From Pseudomonas baetica (GTDB lineage: Bacteria > Pseudomonadota > Gammaproteobacteria > Pseudomonadales > Pseudomonadaceae): a stretch of DNA of 64,000 bases. Below the pieces are notes generated by a model. The model was given only the letters and a program-made list of their open reading frames with translations, did not search any database and was not told the DNA's origin. A program made the translations under genes and the position numbers. The DNA lies in assembly GCF_002813455.1 (NCBI RefSeq), contig NZ_PHHE01000001.1, positions 2,294,001-2,358,000 on the forward strand. Reading direction: 5' to 3'. Positions 47,416-54,725 of the stretch are shown here, one piece after another; the stretch's first letter is position 1, and each line of letters begins with the position of its first letter.

Positions 47416-48775
47416 GGGGGTGTCAGAAATTTTGTGTTCGGGCATAACATGAGTAAGAGGTGCATGTATGCCAACCAAAAAGAAACCCCTGCGTGACCTA
47501 CCAAAAATCCCCAAGGAGCTGCTCGAAGAGTTCGGTGAGGGGCTGATTACCGCAGAGGCTATTGAAGACGCTTCTGCGGCCTTCAAGAAGGCCTTGATTG
47601 AGCGAGCATTGAGTGCCGAGCTCGGTCACCACCTGGGGTATCCGCCGGGCGCGCAGCGCCCAGAGGATGAAACCAACCAGCGCAATGGCAAAACGGGCAA
47701 GACGATTTTGACGGGGGATGGCCCGCTGCGGCTGGAGATTCCCCGTGATCGGGATGGCAGTTTTGCCCCCATTCTGATCCCCAAGCATGAGCGGCGTTAC
47801 ACCGGTTTTGATGACAAGATCATCGCCATGTATGCCCGAGGCATGACCGTTCGAGAAATCCGCGCTTTCCTCTCTGAGCAATACGGGACGGACGTTTCCC
47901 ATGACTTCATCAGCTCAGTCACGCACGAGGTGATGGAGGAAATTGGTGCGTGGCAACAGCGACCGCTTGAGCCGATGTACCCAGTCATTTTCTTCGATGC
48001 GCTGCGGGTCAAGATCCGAGAAGAAGGCCTTGTCCGCAACAAGGCGATTTACTTGGCGCTGGGTGTTTTACCCGATGGAACGCGCGATATTCTTGGTATC
48101 TGGATCGAAAACACCGAGGGTGCGAAGTTCTGGATGAAGGTCTTCAACGACCTCAAGACCCGCGGCGTAGAGGACGTGCTGATCGCCGTGACTGACGGTC
48201 TCAAAGGCATGCCAGAGGCGCTAAGCGCAGTATTTCCGGCAACAACGCTGCAAACATGCATCGTCCACTTGATCCGCAACAGCCTCGATTACGCGGCGTG
48301 GGACAAGCGCCGTGAGCTGGCCAAGGCGCTAAAACCGATCTATCAAGCCATCAACGCAGAAGCGGCTGAGGAAGCACTGGATGCCTTTGAAAATGGCCCT
48401 TGGGGTAAGCAATACCCAACGGTGGTGGCGGCCTGGAGACGAGCCTGGGATCGAGTGATTCCATTCTTTGTCTTCCCGCCTGCCATTCGAAAAGTGATCT
48501 ATACGACCAACGCTATCGAAAGCATCAACGCTCAGCTACGCAAGATCATCAAGACCCGGGGCCACTTCCCGACGGATGACGCAGCGACCAAGCTGATCTG
48601 GCTTGGGCTGCGTAACATCACGGCAAACTGGGGCTCGGCGGCTCATGACTGGAAGAGTGCGATGAACCAATTTGCGATTCTGTACGGAGATCGATTTATC
48701 AGGCCGACCTGGTAAAACCCGGCCTGCCTGACGGCAGGCCATTACCGGCCCGCACACAAAAAATCTGACACTCTC
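47416..48775 (+). mobile_element. complete IS256-family insertion sequence
   Basis: A 1360-bp element bounded by imperfect inverted repeats (left GGGGGTGTCAGAAATTTTGT, right end reading inward GAGAGTGTCAGATTTTTTGT) and by an exact 8-base target duplication GTCGAGAA at 47408-47415 and 48776-48783. It carries one full-length transposase gene and lies inside the IS4-like transposase remnant. Intact ends, clean duplication and an open transposase suggest a recent, possibly still mobile copy. Confidence 0.92.
47468..48715 (+). CDS. IS256-family transposase
   Basis: A 415-residue mutator-type DDE transposase, full length. Start MPTKKKPLRDLPKIPKELLE, then the family segment LSAELGHHLGYPPGAQRPED. 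The conserved catalytic region includes VIFFDALRVKIREEGLVRNK (first Asp), VLIAVTDGLKGMPEALSAVF (second Asp) and FPPAIRKVIYTTNAIESINA (Glu region), all intact. No frameshift was seen. It catalyses transposition of the 47416-48775 element. Confidence 0.95.
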   Translation: MPTKKKPLRDLPKIPKELLEEFGEGLITAEAIEDASAAFKKALIERALSAELGHHLGYPPGAQRPEDETNQRNGKTGKTILTGDGPLRLEIPRDRDGSFAPILIPKHERRYTGFDDKIIAMYARGMTVREIRAFLSEQYGTDVSHDFISSVTHEVMEEIGAWQQRPLEPMYPVIFFDALRVKIREEGLVRNKAIYLALGVLPDGTRDILGIWIENTEGAKFWMKVFNDLKTRGVEDVLIAVTDGLKGMPEALSAVFPATTLQTCIVHLIRNSLDYAAWDKRRELAKALKPIYQAINAEAAEEALDAFENGPWGKQYPTVVAAWRRAWDRVIPFFVFPPAIRKVIYTTNAIESINAQLRKIIKTRGHFPTDDAATKLIWLGLRNITANWGSAAHDWKSAMNQFAILYGDRFIRPTW

Positions 48776-48990
48776 GTCGAGAACAGTAGCTCACGAGAAT
48801 ACTGCCGTTGCCGATGCTCTTCGAAGACCTGATCAATCCACTCAGGCGCAACGGCCTGCTCCAGCGCCAATTTGGCCATGACACTGGCAGGTGCTTTTTT
48901 CTCGAAACGCGCTAGAACATCGGCCCACATCGTTCGGGTCCTCCTGGCTGAAGTATCAGGGGATTTTACCTAAGACCTTGAAAGGGATGG

Positions 48991-49050
48991 CCGTAAGGGC
49001 GAAACCCTAAGTAGCCGTTACCGCAGCAACGGATATGTACCCAACAAAAG
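48991..49050. repeat. right half of the interrupted Pseudomonas intergenic repeat
   Basis: Begins with the second CCGTAAGGG and continues CGAAACCCTAAGTAGCCGTT then the hairpin CCGTTACCGCAGCAACGG. It rejoins the left half (46940-47181) if the insertion is removed. Confidence 0.6.
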
Positions 49051-49160
49051 CCGCCACATATACCGAGATAGAAACTTCCCCAAGAAAAACGATATTTCCG
49101 AAACCCCACAATTCCCCGCTAATCTCAACCCAAAACCACCTCCATACCCCCGGGGACTCC

Positions 49161-50762
49161 ATGCCAAGATCCACCCTCAAACCGCTCTTGATCTCCCTGG
49201 CCCTGGCCACAACCACCCCGATAGCAAACGCAGCCACAACCCTGGTCTACTGCTCCGAAGCCAGCCCCGCAGGCTTCGACCCCAGCCAATACACCAGCGG
49301 TACCGACTTCGACGCCTCCGCCGAAACCGTCTTCAACCGCCTCACCCAATTCCAGCGCGGCGGCACCGACATCGAACCCGGCCTGGCAACCAAATGGGAC
49401 GTCTCCAACGACGGACGCCAATACACCTTCCACCTGCGCCAAGGCGTGAAATTCCACACCACGCAATACTTCACCCCAACCCGCGACTTCAACGCCGACG
49501 ACGTGCTCTTCACCTTCCAGCGCCTGCTCGACCCGGAGAACGCCTTCCGTAAGGCCTACCCCGCCGAGTCCCCGTACTTCACCGACATGGGCCTGAACAC
49601 CACGATCAAATCGGTCGAAAAACTCGACGAGCAAACCGTGCGCTTCAACCTCAACAACGTCGACGCCGCCTTCGTGCAAAACCTCGCCATGAGCTTCGCC
49701 TCCGTGCAGTCGGCCGAATACGCCGCGCAACTGTTGAAGGAAGGCAAAGCCGCCGACCTCAACCAGAAACCGATCGGCACCGGCCCGTTCGTGTTCAAGC
49801 GCTATCAAAAGGATTCACAAATCCGCTACGCCGCCAACAAGGCCTACTGGAAACCCGAAGATGTAAAAATCGACAACCTGATCTTCTCGATCACCCCGGA
49901 CGCCGCCGTACGCCTGCAAAAACTCAAGACCGGCGAATGCCAGGTCAGCGGTTACCCGCGCCCGGCCGACATCGAAGTCATGGAAAAAGACCCGAACCTG
50001 CGCGTGCTCAAGCAGGCCGGTTTCAACCTCGGTTTCCTCGCGTACAACACCACCCATCCGCCGTTGGATCAACTCAAGGTGCGCCAGGCCCTGGACATGG
50101 CCATCGACAAACCGGCGATCATCAAAGCCGTTTATCAAAGCGCCGGCCAGTTGGCCCAGAACGCCTTGCCACCCGCGCAATGGTCTTTCGACCCGAACAT
50201 CAAAGACGCGCCGCACGACCCGGCGAAAGCCAAGGCGCTACTGAAAGAAGCAGGAGTTGCACCCGGTACAACCATCAATCTCTGGGCAATGACCGTGCAG
50301 CGCGCCTCGAACCCGAATGCGCGGATGTCGGCGCAGATGATCCAGCAGGATTGGGAGAAGATCGGCATCAAGGCCAACATCGTCAGCTATGAGTGGGGCG
50401 AGTACATCAAGCGCGCCAAGAACGGCGAACACGACGCGATGATCTACGGCTGGACCGGCGACAACGGCGACCCGGACAACTGGCTTGGCGTGCTGTACAG
50501 CTGCGCAGCAGTCAAGGGCAGCAACTACGCCAAATGGTGCGATCCGGCCTACGACAGACTGGTGCAACAGGCCAAGGTGTCAACCGACAAGACGCAGCGG
50601 GTAAAACTGTATCAACAGGCGCAACTGATCCTTAAACAGCAGGTGCCGATCACGCCGATTGCCAACTCCACGGTGTTCCAGCCACTGCGTAAAGAGGTCA
50701 CGGACTTCCGTATCAGCCCCTTCGGTTTAACCCCGTTCTATGGCGTGGGTATAAATAAGTAA
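49161..50762 (+). CDS. dppA1: dipeptide ABC transporter periplasmic binding protein (first of four)
   Basis: Extracytoplasmic solute-binding protein of family SBP_bac_5. Start at 49161 (MPRSTLKPLLISLALATTTP) with a Sec signal peptide cleaved after IANA; 533 residues. The family core GLATKWDVSNDGRQYTFHLR and TAGTGPFVFKRYQKDSQIRY-like segment are present, and the ligand pocket stretch YGWTGDNGDPDNWLGVLYSC matches the three paralogues downstream. It delivers peptides to DppBCDF. The upstream 170 bases begin in the interrupted repeat next to the IS, so its promoter could be affected by the insertion. The numbering follows P. aeruginosa by position only. Confidence 0.93.
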   Translation: MPRSTLKPLLISLALATTTPIANAATTLVYCSEASPAGFDPSQYTSGTDFDASAETVFNRLTQFQRGGTDIEPGLATKWDVSNDGRQYTFHLRQGVKFHTTQYFTPTRDFNADDVLFTFQRLLDPENAFRKAYPAESPYFTDMGLNTTIKSVEKLDEQTVRFNLNNVDAAFVQNLAMSFASVQSAEYAAQLLKEGKAADLNQKPIGTGPFVFKRYQKDSQIRYAANKAYWKPEDVKIDNLIFSITPDAAVRLQKLKTGECQVSGYPRPADIEVMEKDPNLRVLKQAGFNLGFLAYNTTHPPLDQLKVRQALDMAIDKPAIIKAVYQSAGQLAQNALPPAQWSFDPNIKDAPHDPAKAKALLKEAGVAPGTTINLWAMTVQRASNPNARMSAQMIQQDWEKIGIKANIVSYEWGEYIKRAKNGEHDAMIYGWTGDNGDPDNWLGVLYSCAAVKGSNYAKWCDPAYDRLVQQAKVSTDKTQRVKLYQQAQLILKQQVPITPIANSTVFQPLRKEVTDFRISPFGLTPFYGVGINK

Positions 50763-50766
50763 CACC

Positions 50767-50816
50767 AAGCCCCAAGGCGGCGCGCACAACGTGACCGACG
50801 CACCGTTTTGGGGCTT
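50767..50816 (+). terminator. probable terminator after the first binding-protein gene
   Basis: AAGCCCC and GGGGCTT arms enclose a GC-rich secondary hairpin (GGCGGCGCGC ... GACGCACCG); the T-run after it is weak (CATTTG). Confidence 0.5.
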
Positions 50817-51021
50817 CATTTGCACCGTAAAAACCACCCGCAAACGGTCAAATGCGTCAGAAGTTATACAGATGCGACATTAAGGTACGTTCGTGCCACC
50901 GTTTGAGGCCGCCGACCGCTGTGGATCTTGCATTGGGTATGGCGCCTGCATAAGTATCCGCAGGCACGACTCACGAGGTCGTACCTCAAATCAAAAAATG
51001 ACAACAAATCATGAGGCCAAC

Positions 51022-52647
51022 ATGCTTAAACACGCGGTCATTCCGTTTTTAGTCGGCGCAGGCTTGTTAGCCTCCGCACCTTTCGCATCCGCTGCGACTA
51101 ACCTGGTGTTTTGCTCCGAAGGGAGCCCGGCCGGTTTTGATCCGGGCCAGTACACCACCGGAACCGACTTCGACGCCTCAGCCGAAACCATGTTCAACCG
51201 TCTGACCCAGTTTGAGCGCGGCGGCACCGCCGTGATTCCTGGTCTGGCGACCAAGTGGGACATTTCCGAAGATGGCCTGACGTACACCTTCCACCTGCGC
51301 GAAGGCGTCAAGTTCCACACCACCCCGTATTTCAAGCCGACTCGTGAGTTCAACGCCGACGACGTGCTGTTCACCTTTAATCGCATGATTAACAAGGATG
51401 ACCCGTTCCGTAAGGCGTACCCGACCGAATTCCCGTACTTCACCGACATGGGGATGGATACCAACATCACCAAGATCGATAAAGTCGACGACCACACCGT
51501 CAAGTTCACTCTCAAAGAAGTGGATGCCGCGTTCATCCAGAACATGGCCATGAGCTTCGCGTCGGTGCAGTCCGCCGAATACGCAGCGCAACTGTTGAAA
51601 GAAGGCAAGCCTGCCGACATCAACCAGAAACCGGTCGGCACTGGTCCGTTCGTGTTCAAGAGCTACCAGAAAGACTCCAACATCCGCTTCACCGGGAACA
51701 AAGAGTACTGGAAGCCTGATGACGTGAAGATCGACAACCTGATCTTCGCCATCACCACCGACCCGTCGGTACGTATTCAGAAGCTGAAAAAGAACGAGTG
51801 CCAGGTCACCCTGTTCCCACGTCCGGCCGACCTGAAAGCGCTCAAAGAAGACAAATCGCTGAAGATGCCTGACCAGGCTGGTTTCAACCTGGGCTACATC
51901 GCTTACAACGTGATGGACAAGGTCAAAGGCAGCGACGAGAAAAACCCTCTGGCTGACCTGCGCGTTCGTCAGGCGCTGGACATGGCCGTCAACAAGCCGC
52001 AGATCATCGATTCGGTTTACCAGGGCGCGGGCCAACTGGCCGTCAACGCCATGCCGCCGACCCAGTGGTCTTACGACACCACCATCAAGGACGCCAAGTA
52101 CGATCCTGAGAAAGCCAAGCAGCTGCTCAAGGAAGCCGGCGTCAAGGAAGGCACCGAGATCGTTCTGTGGGCGATGCCGGTACAGCGTCCGTACAACCCG
52201 AACGCCAAGCTGATGGCTGAAATGCTCCAGTCCGACTGGGCCAAGATCGGCTTGAAAGTGAAGATCACCAGCTATGAATGGGGCGAGTACATCAAGCGCT
52301 CCAAAGGTGGCGAGAACCAGGCCATGATCATTGGCTGGAGCGGTGACAATGGTGATCCGGACAACTGGCTGAACGTGTTGTTTGGTTGCGACTCGCTCAG
52401 CGGCAACAACTTCTCCAAGTGGTGCGACAAGAAGTTCGACGGCCTCGTCAAAGAAGCCAAGCGCACCACCGACCAGGGCAAGCGCACCGAACTGTACAAA
52501 CAGGCGCAACACGTCCTCAAAGATGCAGTCCCTATGACACCTATCGCTCACTCGACGGTGTATCAACCCATGCGCGCCAACGTGCAGGACTTCAAGATCA
52601 GCCCATTCGGCTTGAACTCCTTCTACGGCGTCAGCGTCAGCAAATAA
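51022..52647 (+). CDS. dppA2: dipeptide ABC transporter periplasmic binding protein (second)
   Basis: SBP_bac_5 protein, 541 residues from the ATG at 51022 (MLKHAVIPFLVGAGLLASAP), signal peptide ending FASA. It is close to the third paralogue over its whole length (for example FCSEGSPAGFDPGQYTTGTD and MPVQRPYNPNAKLMAEMLQ). An insert, MDKVKGSDEKNPLADLRVRQ, makes it 8-9 residues longer than the others near the hinge. The 259-base upstream spacer holds a terminator and probably its own promoter, so the binding proteins are separately transcribed. The ATG at 51001 in the leader is an alternative start. Confidence 0.93.
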   Translation: MLKHAVIPFLVGAGLLASAPFASAATNLVFCSEGSPAGFDPGQYTTGTDFDASAETMFNRLTQFERGGTAVIPGLATKWDISEDGLTYTFHLREGVKFHTTPYFKPTREFNADDVLFTFNRMINKDDPFRKAYPTEFPYFTDMGMDTNITKIDKVDDHTVKFTLKEVDAAFIQNMAMSFASVQSAEYAAQLLKEGKPADINQKPVGTGPFVFKSYQKDSNIRFTGNKEYWKPDDVKIDNLIFAITTDPSVRIQKLKKNECQVTLFPRPADLKALKEDKSLKMPDQAGFNLGYIAYNVMDKVKGSDEKNPLADLRVRQALDMAVNKPQIIDSVYQGAGQLAVNAMPPTQWSYDTTIKDAKYDPEKAKQLLKEAGVKEGTEIVLWAMPVQRPYNPNAKLMAEMLQSDWAKIGLKVKITSYEWGEYIKRSKGGENQAMIIGWSGDNGDPDNWLNVLFGCDSLSGNNFSKWCDKKFDGLVKEAKRTTDQGKRTELYKQAQHVLKDAVPMTPIAHSTVYQPMRANVQDFKISPFGLNSFYGVSVSK

Positions 52648-52654
52648 AAAACCA

Positions 52655-52689
52655 CAGCGGCGACGTTTTCAGCGTCGCCGCTGTTTTTT
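52655..52689 (+). terminator. intrinsic terminator after the second binding-protein gene
   Basis: Stem CAGCGGCGACG / CGTCGCCGCTG with a TTTTCAG loop, followed by TTTTTTC. Confidence 0.93.
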
Positions 52690-52727
52690 CTGCCGACTAG
52701 CTAGGAATTTGCCTACATCCGTTTCCG

Positions 52728-52782
52728 TCACGCTTTACCAGCGTGATACAGGACGTGTTGCCTTTTCCTACGAGTCTTTAGG
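52728..52782 (+). promoter_or_regulatory. two leader hairpins upstream of the third binding-protein gene
   Basis: TCACGCT-TTACC-AGCGTGA and, about 20 bases on, GAGTC-TTTAG-GACTC lie in the 303-base spacer 52648-52950. They may be leader RNA structures or operator sites. No gene is seen in this spacer, and the start of the next gene has an A-rich CTACAAAAAGAGGGAG ribosome-binding region. Confidence 0.4.
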
Positions 52783-52950
52783 ACTCAGCGCATTTACTGC
52801 CAGACCCACGGCCCCTACCGTCGGGTTCTGACCAGTGACTGTGCGGGCTATCGGTTTTGCTGTGCGTACTGGTTTGAGCTCGATGCAGCCTCAACGTCCC
52901 TGGACGGGATCGCGGCGCATCGAAACAACACTACAAAAAGAGGGAGCGTC

Positions 52951-54549
52951 ATGCGCCATACCTTGGTTTTTTCCGCATTGCTGGGCGCCGGCCTGTTGGC
53001 CGCCACGTCCGCCAGCCACGCCGCCAGCAACAGTCTGGTGTTCTGCTCCGAGGGCAGCCCGGCAGGTTTTGATACTGCGCAATACACGACGGCCACCGAT
53101 AACGACGCCGCCGAGCCGCTTTACAACCGTCTGGTCGAATTCGAAAAAGGCGCGACCAATGTCGTACCTGGTCTGGCGACCAAGTGGGATATTTCCGAGG
53201 ATGGTCTCAAGTACACCTTTCACCTGCGTGAAGGTGTGAAATTTCATACAACGCCGTACTTCAAGCCAACCCGCGATTTCAACGCCGACGACGTGCTGTT
53301 TACGTTTAATCGCATGCTTGATGCACAGCAGCCGTTCCGTAAGGCTTATCCGACCGAATTCCCCTATTTCAACGGGATGAGCCTGAACAAGAACATCGCC
53401 AAGGTCGAAAAGACCGGGCCGCTGACCGTGGAGTTCACACTCAACAGCGTCGACGCTGCGTTCATCCAGAACATCGCCATGAGCTTCGCCGCCATCCTGT
53501 CCGCCGAATACGCCGACAAGCTGCTGGCCGAAGGCAAACCGAGCGACATCAACCAAAAGCCGATCGGTACCGGGCCGTTCGTGTTCAAGAGCTATCAGAA
53601 AGACTCGAACATCCGTTACACCGGTAACCCGCACTACTGGGATCCGAGCCGGGTCAAGCTGAAGAACCTGATCTTCGCGATCAACACCGACGCCTCGGTG
53701 CGCGTGCAAAAACTCAAGGCCGGCGAATGCCAGATCACCCTGCATCCGCGCCCTGCCGATGTTGAAGCACTGAAGACCGATCCCAAGCTGCAACTGATCT
53801 CCAAACCGGGCTTCAACCTCGGTTACATCGCTTACAACGTCCGCCACAAACCGTTCGACCAGCTCGAAGTGCGTCAGGCGCTGGACATGGCGGTGAATAA
53901 ACAAGGGATTCTCAACGCTGTTTATCAAGGCGCCGGCCAACTGGCCGTCAACGCCATGCCGCCGACCCAGTGGTCCTACGACGACAGCATCAAAGACGCC
54001 GCCTACAACCCGGAAAAAGCCAAAGAGCTGCTCAAGGCTGCCGGCGTGAAAGAAGGCACCGAGATCACCCTGTGGGCGATGCCGGTGCAGCGTCCGTACA
54101 ACCCGAACGCCAAACTGATGGCCGAGATGCTCCAGGCTGACTGGGCGAAAATCGGTCTGAAAGTAAAAATCGTCAGCTACGAATGGGGCGAGTACATCAA
54201 GCGCACCAAGAACGGCGAGCATGACATCAGCCTGATCGGCTGGACCGGTGACAACGGTGATCCGGACAACTGGCTGGGCACGCTGTACAGCTGCGACGCC
54301 ATTGGCGGCAACAACTATTCCATGTGGTGCGATCCGGCTTACGACAAGCTCATCAAAGAAGCCAAAGTCGTCACCGACCGCGACCAGCGCACCACGCTCT
54401 ACAAACAGGCCCAGCAGTTGCTTAAACAGCAAGTGCCGATCACGCCTGTCGCCCACTCGACGGTCAACCAGCCGTTAAGCACCCGGGTTGAAGGGTTCAA
54501 GGTGAGCCCCTTCGGCCGCAACGTGTTCTCGGGTGTCAGTATCGATTAA
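52951..54549 (+). CDS. dppA3: dipeptide ABC transporter periplasmic binding protein (third)
   Basis: SBP_bac_5 protein of 532 residues with signal peptide MRHTLVFSALLGAGLLAATS ending SHA. Core motifs: FCSEGSPAGFDTAQYTTATD, GLATKWDISEDGLKYTFHLR and LIGWTGDNGDPDNWLGTLYS. It lies directly upstream of the OprD-family porin, the arrangement of dppA3-opdP in P. aeruginosa. Its nearest relative in the window is the second paralogue, pointing to a local duplication. Confidence 0.93.
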   Translation: MRHTLVFSALLGAGLLAATSASHAASNSLVFCSEGSPAGFDTAQYTTATDNDAAEPLYNRLVEFEKGATNVVPGLATKWDISEDGLKYTFHLREGVKFHTTPYFKPTRDFNADDVLFTFNRMLDAQQPFRKAYPTEFPYFNGMSLNKNIAKVEKTGPLTVEFTLNSVDAAFIQNIAMSFAAILSAEYADKLLAEGKPSDINQKPIGTGPFVFKSYQKDSNIRYTGNPHYWDPSRVKLKNLIFAINTDASVRVQKLKAGECQITLHPRPADVEALKTDPKLQLISKPGFNLGYIAYNVRHKPFDQLEVRQALDMAVNKQGILNAVYQGAGQLAVNAMPPTQWSYDDSIKDAAYNPEKAKELLKAAGVKEGTEITLWAMPVQRPYNPNAKLMAEMLQADWAKIGLKVKIVSYEWGEYIKRTKNGEHDISLIGWTGDNGDPDNWLGTLYSCDAIGGNNYSMWCDPAYDKLIKEAKVVTDRDQRTTLYKQAQQLLKQQVPITPVAHSTVNQPLSTRVEGFKVSPFGRNVFSGVSID

Positions 54550-54571
54550 CCCAACCGATTAGCCGCAACGC

Positions 54572-54596
54572 TGAGGGGGACCGTCTATCCCCCTCA
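54572..54596 (+). terminator. hairpin after the third binding-protein gene
   Basis: TGAGGGGGA / TCCCCCTCA, nine perfect pairs with loop CCGTCTA; no T-tract follows, so the terminator role is uncertain. Confidence 0.45.
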
Positions 54597-54634
54597 CGCA
54601 AGCGCTTTGCCTAAATTCGCCAATCCGGCTTTTG

Positions 54635-54646
54635 GCAAACGTTTGC
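54635..54646. promoter_or_regulatory. LacI/PurR-type palindrome upstream of the porin gene
   Basis: GCAAACGTTTGC is a perfect 12-base palindrome with the central CG and AAACGTTT core typical of LacI-family operators. It lies 80 bases before the porin ATG. No LacI-family gene is in the window. Confidence 0.5.
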
Positions 54647-54699
54647 GATGTGTGAATAAGTTCTAAACCAATAACCGGCCAACCCAAAAAAGCCGGCAT

Positions 54700-54707
54700 A
54701 AAAAGAA
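54700..54707 (+). promoter_or_regulatory. candidate Hfq/Crc (catabolite activity) motif in the porin leader
   Basis: AAAAAGAA fits the AANAANAA pattern recognised by Hfq-Crc in Pseudomonas and lies just before the AAAGGAG ribosome site of the porin gene, where binding would block translation when preferred carbon sources are present. The motif is short and could occur by chance. Confidence 0.35.
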
Positions 54708-54725
54708 AGTAAAGGAGCTTCACCC

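Larger units (their letters stand above)
47200..48930 (-). pseudogene. IS4-family transposase N-terminal fragment, split by IS256
   Basis: The first part (48930-48776) reads MWADVLARFEKKAPASVMAK ... RELLFS. The second part (47415 down to about 47200) reads TIIKLMSLVSLGLKPSLHAA ... LVTGCAQRLTPTIKELGCTK. They join in frame as RELLFSTIIKLM once the inner insertion and the duplicated TTCTCGAC are removed. The text is typical of the N-terminal region of IS4-type transposases, but the DDE core is missing, so an internal deletion happened before or independently of the IS256 insertion. Confidence 0.8.
47182..48990 (-). mobile_element. internally deleted IS4-like element, itself interrupted by IS256
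   Basis: The outer ends are perfect 19-base inverted repeats: CCATCCCTTTCAAGGTCTT (47182-47200) and AAGACCTTGAAAGGGATGG (48972-48990), flanked by the 9-base direct repeat CCGTAAGGG. The transposase start (48930) lies about 60 bases inside the right end. After removing the inner IS256 and one 8-base duplication the element is only about 440 bp and encodes about 125 residues, too short to hold a catalytic domain. It is therefore a non-autonomous remnant. Confidence 0.85.

Noticed and set aside
50930..50955. Possible sigma-54 site (GGGTATGGCGCCTGCAT) upstream of the second binding protein
   Set aside because: Only the GG and GC are right; the remaining -24 bases do not match.
52891..54456. 521-codon minus-strand frame across the third dpp binding protein (and similar ones at 51178-52566 and 56256-57872)
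   Set aside because: The same antisense pattern recurs under each paralogous binding-protein gene, which shows it mirrors their sense sequence.
54633..54647. Possible sigma-54 promoter TTGGCAAACGTTTGCG
   Set aside because: The GG to GC distance is one base short of the required spacing; the perfect palindrome is a better explanation.
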